From: a virus
DNA: 64,000 bases
Reading direction: 5' to 3' (one strand)
IMG/VR virus record: IMGVR_UViG_3300030329_004314
Span: 1-64,000 of that record
Part shown: in pieces, positions 8,716 to 17,183 of the stretch
How positions within the stretch are numbered: position 1 is the first letter of the stretch
Layout of the letters: each line of letters opens with the position of its first letter
Translations under genes and position numbers: made by a program
The notes under the pieces: generated by a model
The model's database searches: none
What the model saw: only the letters and a program-made list of their open reading frames with translations
Told to the model about the DNA's origin: nothing

Positions 8716-9492
8716 TTATACCTCTACCTCAATAAGTCTCTTATCTTCTTCAGGAAATTCTTTTTGTATATCAGATAACACGCCTAATACCTGAGAGAGC
8801 AGGTCTCTTTTATGTTTATTAGATACATGTTTGCTGATATGTCGAACTCTAACAATTACAAAACCATTAGTTGTTAGTAATCCAGACTTCTGTGCGTCTG
8901 CTCTCATATTTCTTTCTAGGCTCTCTTCTCCCCATATAGGAAAGAAGTGAGATGGGCCATCAACTTCAATTGCTGTTTTTAGTTCTGGCAGGAATAGGTC
9001 TACTTCTAGTCTTTCATTCATTATCAATCCTTTACGATGAAATTGGACTTGGAATCCATTCTCACGCAGGCTATTGACAAGAAACTTTTCTAATCTAGAA
9101 CCTTCCTTCGTGGTTCTTCTAACTGCCTCAGCAGCGGCTGATCTCAATTTGTCTTTCTGTTCTTGAGGCATATTCTCCCATTGTCTCTTGGCATTATCAA
9201 CCCTCTTCTGATATTCCTCGTCACTCATGTTGCTCCAAGTATCAGATAGGGTTTCAGAAATCTTTATTTTGACTTCTTCTGATCTTGATTGCCCTTTAGT
9301 AGGATGTTTATGTCTTCCACTTTTGAGAGCCGTCCTTTGTGCTTGACTCTTATTCCTTGGTTGAATCCCAAAGTTAATAGCTGCTCTTCTTATTTTGTTT
9401 GAGTATGTCCCTAGTTCGGCAGCAATATCACGGAAGCTTCTTTTCTTTTGTATGTATTCTTCGATAAGATATTCTTTTGTTAAAGCTGGCAT
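8716..9492 (-). CDS. HTH + NUMOD-like + PD-(D/E)XK endonuclease, possible homing enzyme
   Basis: 258 residues; GAGGAATAAA precedes the ATG. Three parts: an N-terminal resolvase-like helix-turn-helix (YIQKKRSFRDIAAELG, residues ~13-28); a middle basic piece (GQSRSEEVKIKISETLSDTW) resembling NUMOD3-type DNA-binding repeats of homing endonucleases; and a C-terminal Vsr/DUF559-like nuclease fold with LEVDLFLPELKTAIEVDG (~165-182), where D and ExD would bind metal. This modular build is that of free-standing homing endonucleases. It sits one base upstream of the annealing protein. It could instead be a phage recombination nuclease; no intron or intein was found nearby. Confidence 0.55.
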   Translation of the reverse strand: MPALTKEYLIEEYIQKKRSFRDIAAELGTYSNKIRRAAINFGIQPRNKSQAQRTALKSGRHKHPTKGQSRSEEVKIKISETLSDTWSNMSDEEYQKRVDNAKRQWENMPQEQKDKLRSAAAEAVRRTTKEGSRLEKFLVNSLRENGFQVQFHRKGLIMNERLEVDLFLPELKTAIEVDGPSHFFPIWGEESLERNMRADAQKSGLLTTNGFVIVRVRHISKHVSNKHKRDLLSQVLGVLSDIQKEFPEEDKRLIEVEV

Positions 9493-9493
9493 T

Positions 9494-9955
9494 TTATTCC
9501 TCGCATATTTTTAATATTGTATTTATGTCAAAATTTTCTAGAATATGATCTACTTTTCTGTTAAAAGAATTTTCTATCACAGAAGAATGATTATGACATC
9601 TAGATACTATTTTTATTTTATTATTAGAAAACAAATCAAGAACTGGATTATAGTTATGTGGCATACGCAGCCATTCTAAGTCCCAGACATAGTATATTTT
9701 TGTATTCGCTGAAGGATAAGATGCCATCTTCTTTGCTGTTGATAAAGAGGTAGCAATCATTATTCCTTCTTGACCCCAAGCCTCTGCCATTTGCATAGTT
9801 GGAAATCTAGCAAACATACAGTCTTTCTCTACATTTTCACAATAAACGGTTGGGTCTACGTTCCCTTTTCCAGCAACTTTGTTGAAATTATTTATCAAAT
9901 AGTATGATAGCTGACTTGACCCAAGACTTCTTACTAATGCTCCTATTTTTATCAT
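9494..9955 (-). CDS. Unknown protein in glycan locus (GT-B-like fragment?)
   Basis: 153 residues, ATGA overlap with the upstream aminotransferase gene. It begins with a strand and a loop (IGALVRSLGSSQLSYYLI) like the N-terminal Rossmann half of GT-B glycosyltransferases and contains strand-helix units (KIYYVWDLEWL, NKIKIVSRCHNHS), but no full donor-binding domain. It may be a shortened transferase or an accessory protein. Function not assigned; it is the last gene of the sugar locus before the recombination genes. Confidence 0.4.
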   Translation of the reverse strand: MIKIGALVRSLGSSQLSYYLINNFNKVAGKGNVDPTVYCENVEKDCMFARFPTMQMAEAWGQEGIMIATSLSTAKKMASYPSANTKIYYVWDLEWLRMPHNYNPVLDLFSNNKIKIVSRCHNHSSVIENSFNRKVDHILENFDINTILKICEE

Positions 9956-10890
9956 TTACTATATCCATTAACAAAATTGACAACTTTCTGAATTTCATTC
10001 TTAGTTAGTCTCTCATGATAGGGAAGACTCACTGTGCTATCAGACTCACTTATAGACTTCCGATAATCTCTGTTATATGGCATATGAATAGATATGTTTT
10101 TATAGAATGGCTTTTCATGACAATGTGTATAATGTATTCCACATATTATGCCAGATTTTTTTGCTTGTTGAATAAAGTCTTTATTGCTTTTTACTCTTAT
10201 TCTATATAGATGTCTACTTACATTTTGATAGCCAAACTCTTGGTTGTATGTGGCTCTTATGTTATCAAGTATTTCATACTTTTCATTTAGCTTATTTAAG
10301 TTCTCATTTGCTATATATGCAGATAAAGAATTCCAGTGCATCTTATGCCCAGCAGAGCTATGAACTCTTTCCCAATTATTTTCAGAGTAACTCATGCCAT
10401 TCAGCGTTTTTTCTCTGTAACTTTCTATTGCTTGTTTATTATCAGAAACGATTATTCCTCCGTCACAACCGCCTACCGGCTTAGTTGGATAGAAGCTAAA
10501 TATCATTTCTGCGTTTGGTTTTCCAAGGTCTCTAAATTGATTCCTCGTAACTTCTTGGGCAGAATCAATCAATACCTTTTTGCCATCATCAATAAGAGTA
10601 TATGCACTTCCTACCCAATCAACATCATCATAAAAAATATATTTTGAGCCTGCCATTTCAAGAGCGTTAGGAACAACAGGAGGTATGCAACTAGGCACTG
10701 AAATTATTTGGTCGTAATCTTTTGTTGCTAGATATATCAAGCTAGACGCACTGTTTGCAGAACAAGCATATTTAGCCCCGACATATTCCGCAAATTTTGT
10801 TTCAAATTCATTTACTATGTCGCCATGAAGCCAGTTTCCTAGATCACTGGTGTTTAGCTCATATTGGTTAATGTGAAACAAGTTTATCAT
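9952..10890 (-). CDS. DegT/DnrJ/EryC1-family PLP aminotransferase
   Basis: 312 residues, shorter than the usual ~370. It has the family's cofactor region (FAEYVGAKYACSANSASSLIYLA), the PLP-Lys motif in FSFYPTKPVGGCDGG (~residues 130-145) and the C-terminal HYTHCHEKPFY and SVSLPYHERLT motifs that shape the sugar site. Such enzymes transfer an amino group from glutamate to a keto-sugar nucleotide. With rfbA, rfbB and fdtA downstream of the same promoter direction it would fit the FdtB/QdtB step making a dTDP-3-amino-3,6-dideoxyhexose. It overlaps the upstream methyltransferase by 23 bp. Exact sugar product is an inference. Confidence 0.8.
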   Translation of the reverse strand: MINLFHINQYELNTSDLGNWLHGDIVNEFETKFAEYVGAKYACSANSASSLIYLATKDYDQIISVPSCIPPVVPNALEMAGSKYIFYDDVDWVGSAYTLIDDGKKVLIDSAQEVTRNQFRDLGKPNAEMIFSFYPTKPVGGCDGGIIVSDNKQAIESYREKTLNGMSYSENNWERVHSSAGHKMHWNSLSAYIANENLNKLNEKYEILDNIRATYNQEFGYQNVSRHLYRIRVKSNKDFIQQAKKSGIICGIHYTHCHEKPFYKNISIHMPYNRDYRKSISESDSTVSLPYHERLTKNEIQKVVNFVNGYSK

Positions 10891-12649
10891 TTTGGTATCT
10901 CATTGTTTCCGTTGTTGTAAAGATTGTTGTGTTATCCATATCCTGTATAAAGTCATATGGAATTCTAGAAACCATACTGTATCCTTCTAAAAAAGAATCA
11001 ATGTCATCTGGATTCATAAACCAGAAAGGTCTAAATTTTTTATTATCAAAATTTTCTAGACTTGCACATGTTTTGGTATCTGTACAAGTCATATCTTCTA
11101 TAATTATTTCTTTAGCAGAAGATTCTGTTATATCTTTTAGTATTTTTGAAGGTTCTTTTTCATATTGTACTTTTGATTTTATGTATACGACATCAGACTC
11201 CTGTAAATCAAACGTATACTCAACGTCTTCATATAGGGCATCCAATAGAGATGAAACCTCATCTTTTTCTTCTACAATGATTGAGTACCTCTTATGTTGG
11301 CCTTCTTCTATTGATGAAATTAGTCCATGATATTTTTTCTTGAAGTGTGGCAGGTCAATGCACACATCTTCTTCTTTCTGCCTAACTTCTGGCTGTTCTG
11401 TTTTTATACTAATTACTTGATCAAAAGAGTCATACATCCCTTTATATAGTCTGCTTGATTTCTGTCTTATTATTTTTGGGGATGGAATGTGAGTTATAAA
11501 CTTCCCTCCTCGGTTGGCAAAGTCAACTTCTTTGGCGAATATTTCTTCGGTAAAATTCCAAGCTCCAAGAAAGGCATAATCTACACTATCATCGAAGTGA
11601 GATGGGTCTAGTATTGGAATATGCATTCCCGGTGAAAATTTGTTTTGCTTTACCTCTGTATTATCTACAATGTAGTCGATTATTTCTGGGCCTATATTGC
11701 AATAGTTAAATATACATGTTGATTTTGATGTTGCTCCGTAGCTAACAATCTTGCTGCCGTTCTTCTTTATAGCCGTCAACATTTCTACTAGTTCATCTCT
11801 AGAACTCTGTACATTTCTGGCAAAGGCCTGATAGGTCTCCAGATTGTCTATTCCCATAGACTGTTCTTCTCTCAAAGAGGCTTCTACACATGGATCGACC
11901 TTTACATGAGAGTTTTCTTTGGTCTTTGCAAATACTCTATTAGAACCTCCATGAACACTGGTTCTTTGTACATCAAATATCTCCATACCTGCATTCTGAA
12001 GAAGATTATTCAAAGATGTTAAAGAGAAGAGGTGTGCGTGTTCATCATATATCTGGTCATAAGAATTTCTTATAAGCATGTCTACAACACAAGGGTCTTC
12101 AAAGATAAACACACCATTAGTATCATCCAGAACGTGTCTAACCGCATGAAATGCCTCTTGTATGTCTGGAATATGACACATACAGTTTGCAGAGTAAACT
12201 AAATCCACAAAATAAAGATCTTTGATCTTCTTTGCAGATTCCATGTTCCAGAACACATTGAATGTGTCGTAGCCCATTTCTCTGGTCATCTCAGCAAAAT
12301 TTCCACACGGCTCTACTGATATCGCTTTATTGGTATCAAAGTGTTTCAAAAATACTCCGTCATTGCTTCCTATTTCTAGTATTCTGCGATATGGATTAGA
12401 CTCAATCTCTTTAGCAACAGAAGCAAAGTGATCCCTCATTGTCTGCGAACCTGAAGAATGATACATGTAGCTATCATTAAACATTAGTGGTGGATCTACA
12501 AATTCCATCAGAGAAACTAGTTTAGTCTCATCATCAAATCCTACTTTCATGTCAAAGAAAAATTCTTCTTCATTGCTTTCTAGTTGTTCTTTTGTTAGGA
12601 AACCATTTGCTATTGGATGTCTTCCTAAGTCTAAAAATTCGGTCTGCAT
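10868..12649 (-). CDS. SAM-dependent sugar C-methyltransferase (TylCIII-like) with extra C-terminal domain
   Basis: 593 residues with an AAGGAG site 5 bp before the ATG. It starts at FLDLGRHPIANGFL, the point where this family normally follows a CxxC zinc ribbon; that ribbon is missing. Then come a class I SAM site (ILEIGSNDGVFL, ~90), the catalytic-type EDPCVV/YDQIYDEHAHLFS region (~170-190) and the second Rossmann half (SYGATSKSTCIFNY, ~290). About 190 further residues (~400-593) match nothing I recognise. Relatives C-methylate keto-deoxysugars bound to dTDP. The neighbours (HAD phosphatase, PhyH, rfbB) support modified-sugar synthesis. Confidence 0.75.
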   Translation of the reverse strand: MQTEFLDLGRHPIANGFLTKEQLESNEEEFFFDMKVGFDDETKLVSLMEFVDPPLMFNDSYMYHSSGSQTMRDHFASVAKEIESNPYRRILEIGSNDGVFLKHFDTNKAISVEPCGNFAEMTREMGYDTFNVFWNMESAKKIKDLYFVDLVYSANCMCHIPDIQEAFHAVRHVLDDTNGVFIFEDPCVVDMLIRNSYDQIYDEHAHLFSLTSLNNLLQNAGMEIFDVQRTSVHGGSNRVFAKTKENSHVKVDPCVEASLREEQSMGIDNLETYQAFARNVQSSRDELVEMLTAIKKNGSKIVSYGATSKSTCIFNYCNIGPEIIDYIVDNTEVKQNKFSPGMHIPILDPSHFDDSVDYAFLGAWNFTEEIFAKEVDFANRGGKFITHIPSPKIIRQKSSRLYKGMYDSFDQVISIKTEQPEVRQKEEDVCIDLPHFKKKYHGLISSIEEGQHKRYSIIVEEKDEVSSLLDALYEDVEYTFDLQESDVVYIKSKVQYEKEPSKILKDITESSAKEIIIEDMTCTDTKTCASLENFDNKKFRPFWFMNPDDIDSFLEGYSMVSRIPYDFIQDMDNTTIFTTTETMRYQNDKLVSH

Positions 12650-12975
12650 CTCAACTCCTTGTGCGGTTCTATCTTTTCTAAATCTAATGCCTCAAAAGAG
12701 TTGAAGCATCTGTCGCAAATCATTACATCGTATGCGGGTTTTTTGAATCTGAGTTCATGGTATTTGACTCCATATTTTTCAAATTGAGATTTCGTAAGTT
12801 CAGTCCAATCTTCACCGCTTACACTTCCTCTAGCTGTCCAATAAACTATGTGATGCCCTTCATCATATAATTTGTTTGCTTTTTCAATATTTTTAATTAT
12901 TGGCTTTGCTTTTTTATAGTTACAATTTTTACTTTGTGTAAATATGGTATTATCTATATCTATGTATATTTTCAT
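12631..12975 (-). CDS. Small HAD-family phosphatase
   Basis: 114 residues, ATGA overlap with the upstream dioxygenase gene. The HAD motifs are visible: DIDNTI at residues 6-11 (nucleophile and acid/base Asp), YWTARG (~45-50, motif II Thr) and a late YDVMICDR (~82-89) as the Asp motif; KKPAYD supplies the Lys. It resembles short phosphatases found in capsule and LPS clusters. It could dephosphorylate a sugar phosphate, for example the 8-phosphate made by the KdsA encoded further upstream, but substrate is not readable. Its last 19 bp overlap the methyltransferase gene. Confidence 0.7.
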   Translation of the reverse strand: MKIYIDIDNTIFTQSKNCNYKKAKPIIKNIEKANKLYDEGHHIVYWTARGSVSGEDWTELTKSQFEKYGVKYHELRFKKPAYDVMICDRCFNSFEALDLEKIEPHKELRCRPNF

Positions 12976-13625
12976 CGTGTCATGTAATGAGACCTCAAAA
13001 CTAGTCTCTCATTTCCTTCTCTAAGAACTCCTCCAAAGTGAAATATATCGCTATCAAATATCAATAAATCACCAGCTTTTCCGGTCATCGGTGTCGAATC
13101 TTTTTTAGATATATCAAGATGTGGATAGTCTATTTCTATTCTGTTTTTTACTTGACTATAATCTGATGAGTTAGACCAAGCTTTTTTTCTTAGCTGTGCG
13201 CCTAGATATCTACTTCCTTTTACGACACTAAAAGGGCCACAGTCCTCATCACAATCAGTTAGGTAAAGAAAAAATTTAAGAGTATGAAATCTATCAAAAT
13301 GGAGATATCCGTTTCTAGCAAGTTCTTCATTAGCTATATAATCATGAGTCGCTTGGATTGCGTGTAAGTAGTTATCACCTAAGTACTCTTGTTTTGTTGA
13401 CTTTATCAATTCATTATCGAATACTTTTCTTACTTCGCTTGAAGGAGGAGCCAGATTTTCCAATGGTATGAAGTTGAGTGCTTTTCCAAATTGATAGCCT
13501 CCTTCTGAAAAATTTTCTATTTTTTCCAACACTTCTTGCTTTATTGTTTCTATATCTTCTAAAGGAACAAACCCTTCTAGTTTGACTATGCCTTCTTTCA
13601 GTATTTCTCTAGGTAGATCTTGCAT
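12972..13625 (-). CDS. Phytanoyl-CoA dioxygenase (PhyH)-like Fe(II)/2-oxoglutarate oxygenase
   Basis: 217 residues. The facial triad is visible as HFD (HxD, ~residues 106-108) and a distal His in DSDIFHFGG (~195), followed by the 2-oxoglutarate-binding Arg region ERLVLRSHY near the C-terminus. PhyH-like enzymes hydroxylate or otherwise oxidise small substrates, and homologues recur in surface-polysaccharide clusters. In this locus it likely modifies a sugar, sugar lipid or glycan. It overlaps rfbB by 17 bp and is coupled to the HAD gene by an ATGA junction. The substrate is unknown. Confidence 0.75.
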   Translation of the reverse strand: MQDLPREILKEGIVKLEGFVPLEDIETIKQEVLEKIENFSEGGYQFGKALNFIPLENLAPPSSEVRKVFDNELIKSTKQEYLGDNYLHAIQATHDYIANEELARNGYLHFDRFHTLKFFLYLTDCDEDCGPFSVVKGSRYLGAQLRKKAWSNSSDYSQVKNRIEIDYPHLDISKKDSTPMTGKAGDLLIFDSDIFHFGGVLREGNERLVLRSHYMTR

Positions 13626-14544
13626 AATGTTTCACCGTCTTTTCTATATCTGAATGAAAATCGCCTTCATATTCAAAGCCTTCTGCTCTTAAAAATTGAG
13701 AACTTATAGAGTACCTTTGGTCATGACCAAGCCTATCTTCTACGAATTCAATATGCTCATCAGCTTCTTTGTTCATAACATCACAAATGAGCTTTATCAT
13801 TTCAATATTTTGTAGCTCAATTCCAGAGGATATATTGTATATATTGTTTTTTAGGCTATCTCTATTTTTTATTATGAATCCTATTGCTGAGGCAGTTTCA
13901 TACACAGAAGTCCATTCTCTTATTTGTTTTCCGTCTCCATAAAGAGGAACCTTCTTCCCTTCAGATATCCTAGTCACAGATTTAGGAAAAAGTTTCTCAG
14001 TATGTTGACGTGGGCCAAAATTATTAGATGGCCTAACAATAATACATTCAACACCATATGTATTCTCATAGGCTTTTATCATCATATCTGCCGAGGCTTT
14101 TGTTGCAGCATATGGATTTTTTGGGTTCAACCTTGCATATTCATGGAAAGAACCTTCTGCAATATCACCATATACTTCATCAGTAGAAACATGCAATAAT
14201 TTGACTGAATCTTCTTTGCAAACTTCTAACAATGATTTAACACCGAGAACATTAGACCAAAGAAAATCGTCGCAAGATTCAATTGATCTATCAACGTGCG
14301 TGTGAGCAGCTAGATTTATAATCCATTGAATATCGTGATTTTTACATATTGAGGATATATCCTGTTGTTGATTGATGTCTATTTTGTAGCCCGCTATCGC
14401 ATTAGGCTCAAAATCAATCGTATTAGCTGGATTAGCGGCATATGTAAACGAGTCTATGGCCACAACACCGAAGCCGTTATTTGTAAACCAATCTGCTACA
14501 TGGCTACCAATGAAACCGGCAGAACCTGTAATTGCTACATTCAT
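13609..14544 (-). CDS. rfbB: dTDP-glucose 4,6-dehydratase
   Basis: 311 residues, extended SDR fold. NAD site GSAGFIGSH (7-15); catalytic T121-D122-E123 in HVSTDEVYG; Y145-x3-K149 in NPYAATKAS; conserved RPSNNFGPRQ and the sugar-binding EKLFPK region. It converts dTDP-glucose to dTDP-4-keto-6-deoxyglucose. All catalytic residues are present, so it is probably active. The start overlaps the rfbA stop by one base (TAATG), which indicates coupled translation with the previous enzyme of the same pathway. The length is slightly below bacterial RfbB (~340-360). Confidence 0.92.
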   Translation of the reverse strand: MNVAITGSAGFIGSHVADWFTNNGFGVVAIDSFTYAANPANTIDFEPNAIAGYKIDINQQQDISSICKNHDIQWIINLAAHTHVDRSIESCDDFLWSNVLGVKSLLEVCKEDSVKLLHVSTDEVYGDIAEGSFHEYARLNPKNPYAATKASADMMIKAYENTYGVECIIVRPSNNFGPRQHTEKLFPKSVTRISEGKKVPLYGDGKQIREWTSVYETASAIGFIIKNRDSLKNNIYNISSGIELQNIEMIKLICDVMNKEADEHIEFVEDRLGHDQRYSISSQFLRAEGFEYEGDFHSDIEKTVKHYARST

Positions 14545-15410
14545 TAGACTATTCCGTAAAGATAATTACTGTATTCGTTCTTGCCTAGATTGCCCGCAAG
14601 ATGTAAGAGTTGCCTTTTGCTGATGTAGCCTAGATTATATGCTATCTCTTCCAAGCAGGCAATCTTCAAACCCTGTCTTTTTTCGATTGTCTGTATAAAG
14701 TTTGATGCCTCTAATAGAGAATCATGAGAACCAGCGTCGAACCAAGCATAACCTCGCCCAAATATCTCAAGCATCAACTTCTTGCTTTTCAAGTACACAT
14801 TATTGACATCGGTTATTTCAAGTTCGCCTCTTGAAGAAGGACTTATGGTTTTTGCAATTTTTACTACATCATTACTATACATATATAGCCCGACAGCCGC
14901 ACAATTTGATTTTGGATTTTCAGGCTTTTCCTCGATGCTTACGACACGTCTATTTCTGTTATATTCTATGACACCATATTCTCTTGCGTCATTAACATGA
15001 TAACCAAATATTACAGATTTGTTATTTTCAGTTATTTCTCTGCTAGTTCTAAGAATAGTTGGTAAAGCATCTCCATAAAATATATTATCGCCAAGTATCA
15101 AACAAACAGAGTCATCGCCAATAAATTCTTCGGCTATTATAAAGCATTCAGCTATTCCTTTTGGCGATTCTTGAATGTTATATTCAATATTTATTCCAAG
15201 ATGAGAACCGTCTTCAAAAAGAGACTTATATAAATTAATCTGGTCAGGCCTTGTAATAACCATGATATCTTTTATTCCTGCCAGCATTAATGTTGACATT
15301 GGATAATATATCATCGGCTTATTATATATAGTAAGTAGCTGCTTCGTTATTACATTAGTTGCTGGATAAAGTCTTGAGCCTGATCCACCAGAAAGCACTA
15401 TTCCCTTCAT
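14544..15410 (-). CDS. rfbA: Glucose-1-phosphate thymidylyltransferase
   Basis: 288 residues, the usual RmlA length. The nucleotide-binding loop SGGSGSRLYP lies at residues 7-16, followed by TKQLLTIYNKPMIYYP, the Mg-site LGDNIFYG (~107-114) and the EKPENPKSN motif (~160). It makes dTDP-glucose from dTTP and glucose-1-phosphate, feeding RfbB directly downstream. ATGA overlap with the upstream glycosyltransferase gene; TAATG junction with rfbB. Nothing in the active site looks damaged. Confidence 0.93.
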   Translation of the reverse strand: MKGIVLSGGSGSRLYPATNVITKQLLTIYNKPMIYYPMSTLMLAGIKDIMVITRPDQINLYKSLFEDGSHLGINIEYNIQESPKGIAECFIIAEEFIGDDSVCLILGDNIFYGDALPTILRTSREITENNKSVIFGYHVNDAREYGVIEYNRNRRVVSIEEKPENPKSNCAAVGLYMYSNDVVKIAKTISPSSRGELEITDVNNVYLKSKKLMLEIFGRGYAWFDAGSHDSLLEASNFIQTIEKRQGLKIACLEEIAYNLGYISKRQLLHLAGNLGKNEYSNYLYGIV

Positions 15411-16480
15411 GACATTGTTCTCAAAAAACCTTGTAAATTATCTATTTCTTGCTCACAAAGAGAGTAAGTATCTTCTAAAAAGTAGTACTGTTCTGGCAAA
15501 TCTATATTAAAAGGGTTTAGTGAACCCACTATTGTTTGTAAATCTATTAGCCTTGAATCATCACAATACTTTTTAGATTCATCTATCTTACTGACAAGAA
15601 GGTCAACATCATCGACTCTGGGGGTGTACATTTCTATATAGCATTTTCTAAAATGATCCCTGCATACATCAAAATCCTCGCCATCACACATAGACATCGC
15701 AAATGTGATGCCATCTGTCATTTTAGCAAAGTTCTCAGGCCATTCACCCTGTCTAATCCATGTATTTTGATCTGGAAAATGTATGTGTCTTTCTCCTCCT
15801 TCCACCCTTGGTGTACCATGCTCATGAATAATGTGACAGAAAGAATTGTCTCTCATACCGTCTCCCCAAATTATGCTTAGAAACCCTATCATTTGATCGC
15901 AGAATCTAAGGTTAGATGGGCTAAGATACCATAATATGCTCCAATTCATTTGTGCCGATTGAGTTCTTATAACATTATGCCAATTGCTGTGAAATCTTGT
16001 TGCTTGACTGTGAATTCTTTCTGCCGATGTGTCTCCTGTGATTGACTCAGGAAATTCGGTATACATAGGAGATCTTTCTTCGATTCCTCTCTCTCCAATA
16101 TGCACCCCTGTCTTTCCCCCTCTAGCCGAACAGAAATCTCTATTTTTGTTTAAGAAATCAATACAAGACTTTATTCCATTTATTGTAAAAAAATCATCAT
16201 TGTCTATAACCATACATAGGGGCGTTTCGACTGCTAGTAATGATCTAGCGACTTTTCCATAGAAATCCTGAACTGTTTTGTCATATGGAAATCTAAGATA
16301 TTCAATTTTCAATCCATCATAATAGTTTGATTCTATGCTTTTTTGTATTCTTGAGTCTATTTCTCCCCCATCAGCTATGACCAAAGGGAAAGGGCATTCT
16401 ATTTCATACAAATAAGCCAAGAGACGGCGAGAATAGAACTCTCTGCCTTTGATTGGTAATACTAGTGTTAGATCATTCAT
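15407..16480 (-). CDS. Family 2-like glycosyltransferase (TIGR00180-like)
   Basis: 357 residues. GT-A start LTLVLPIKGR (residues 4-13), then ADGGEIDSRI, and the metal motif VIDNDDFF (~95-102), a DxD variant. The remainder (FHSNWHNVIRTQS, DGMRDNSF) is typical of the TIGR00180 glycosyltransferase domain proteins from polysaccharide clusters. It likely transfers a nucleotide sugar made by this locus. The start overlaps the upstream reductase gene by 8 bp. Acceptor and donor unknown. Confidence 0.7.
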   Translation of the reverse strand: MNDLTLVLPIKGREFYSRRLLAYLYEIECPFPLVIADGGEIDSRIQKSIESNYYDGLKIEYLRFPYDKTVQDFYGKVARSLLAVETPLCMVIDNDDFFTINGIKSCIDFLNKNRDFCSARGGKTGVHIGERGIEERSPMYTEFPESITGDTSAERIHSQATRFHSNWHNVIRTQSAQMNWSILWYLSPSNLRFCDQMIGFLSIIWGDGMRDNSFCHIIHEHGTPRVEGGERHIHFPDQNTWIRQGEWPENFAKMTDGITFAMSMCDGEDFDVCRDHFRKCYIEMYTPRVDDVDLLVSKIDESKKYCDDSRLIDLQTIVGSLNPFNIDLPEQYYFLEDTYSLCEQEIDNLQGFLRTMS

Positions 16481-17183
16481 TTAATTCTCTTTTCATTTTA
16501 TCTAGATTCATAGAGGTATCTTTTGGCATTATTTCACTAATATCTTCTAGATATATTTTTCCAACATCTGGATTATCTTTTTTTGCGAATTCATATATGC
16601 TAGACGATTTTCCTCCTATGTTTATTGTTCCTTTCTTGTCTAAAAGCATAAGTATTATGTCTGCTACGTCATCATCATATATTAGACTTTTTTTAGAATC
16701 TGCTATCGCTGATTTATGAGGAAATGGCTTAGAACACATCGCTACTCTTAGGATGAGATGATTGTCGTGCATTCTTACAGCACATTCGCCTCCAAGTTTA
16801 GACCAAGCATACTTATTTATTGGTAATATCGGGTCTTCTTCTTTGTAGTCTCCAGTCAATCCGGGATAAACAAAGTCAGTTGATATATAAACAAGCTTTA
16901 TCCCCATCATTATGCAGGTCGCAGCGACATGAGATGTTCCAACAATATTAGTATGCAGGCTTTCCAAAGGGTTATTATCATGAATATTCATTGGCCGTGT
17001 CAATGCGGCGGTATGTATGATTACATCTGGCTTTACAGCACCAACCCAAAATGTAATGTCTGACATTGATTTGATATTCATCTCCCCTTTTGGAGGAGCG
17101 ACTATGTCATGATTACGACTACGGTTTGACTGAATTATTTTTTTTGCCAGCTTTCCTTCGCCGCCGGTAATTAATATCTTCAT
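16473..17183 (-). CDS. RmlD-like sugar nucleotide reductase (SDR)
   Basis: 236 residues from the ATG; a TTG two codons upstream is possible but less likely, and the ATG has GGAG 10 bp before it. NAD(P) site ITGGEGKLAKK (residues 4-14), RmlD-like HTAALTRP (~59-66), STDFVYPG (~98-105) and YAWSKLGGE (catalytic Y-x3-K, ~121-129). This order matches dTDP-4-dehydrorhamnose reductases and related SDRs. It is shorter than RmlD (~290) in the C-terminal substrate domain, so the substrate may differ. It overlaps the upstream epimerase gene by 65 bp, an unusually long overlap. Confidence 0.7.
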   Translation of the reverse strand: MKILITGGEGKLAKKIIQSNRSRNHDIVAPPKGEMNIKSMSDITFWVGAVKPDVIIHTAALTRPMNIHDNNPLESLHTNIVGTSHVAATCIMMGIKLVYISTDFVYPGLTGDYKEEDPILPINKYAWSKLGGECAVRMHDNHLILRVAMCSKPFPHKSAIADSKKSLIYDDDVADIILMLLDKKGTINIGGKSSSIYEFAKKDNPDVGKIYLEDISEIMPKDTSMNLDKMKRELNE

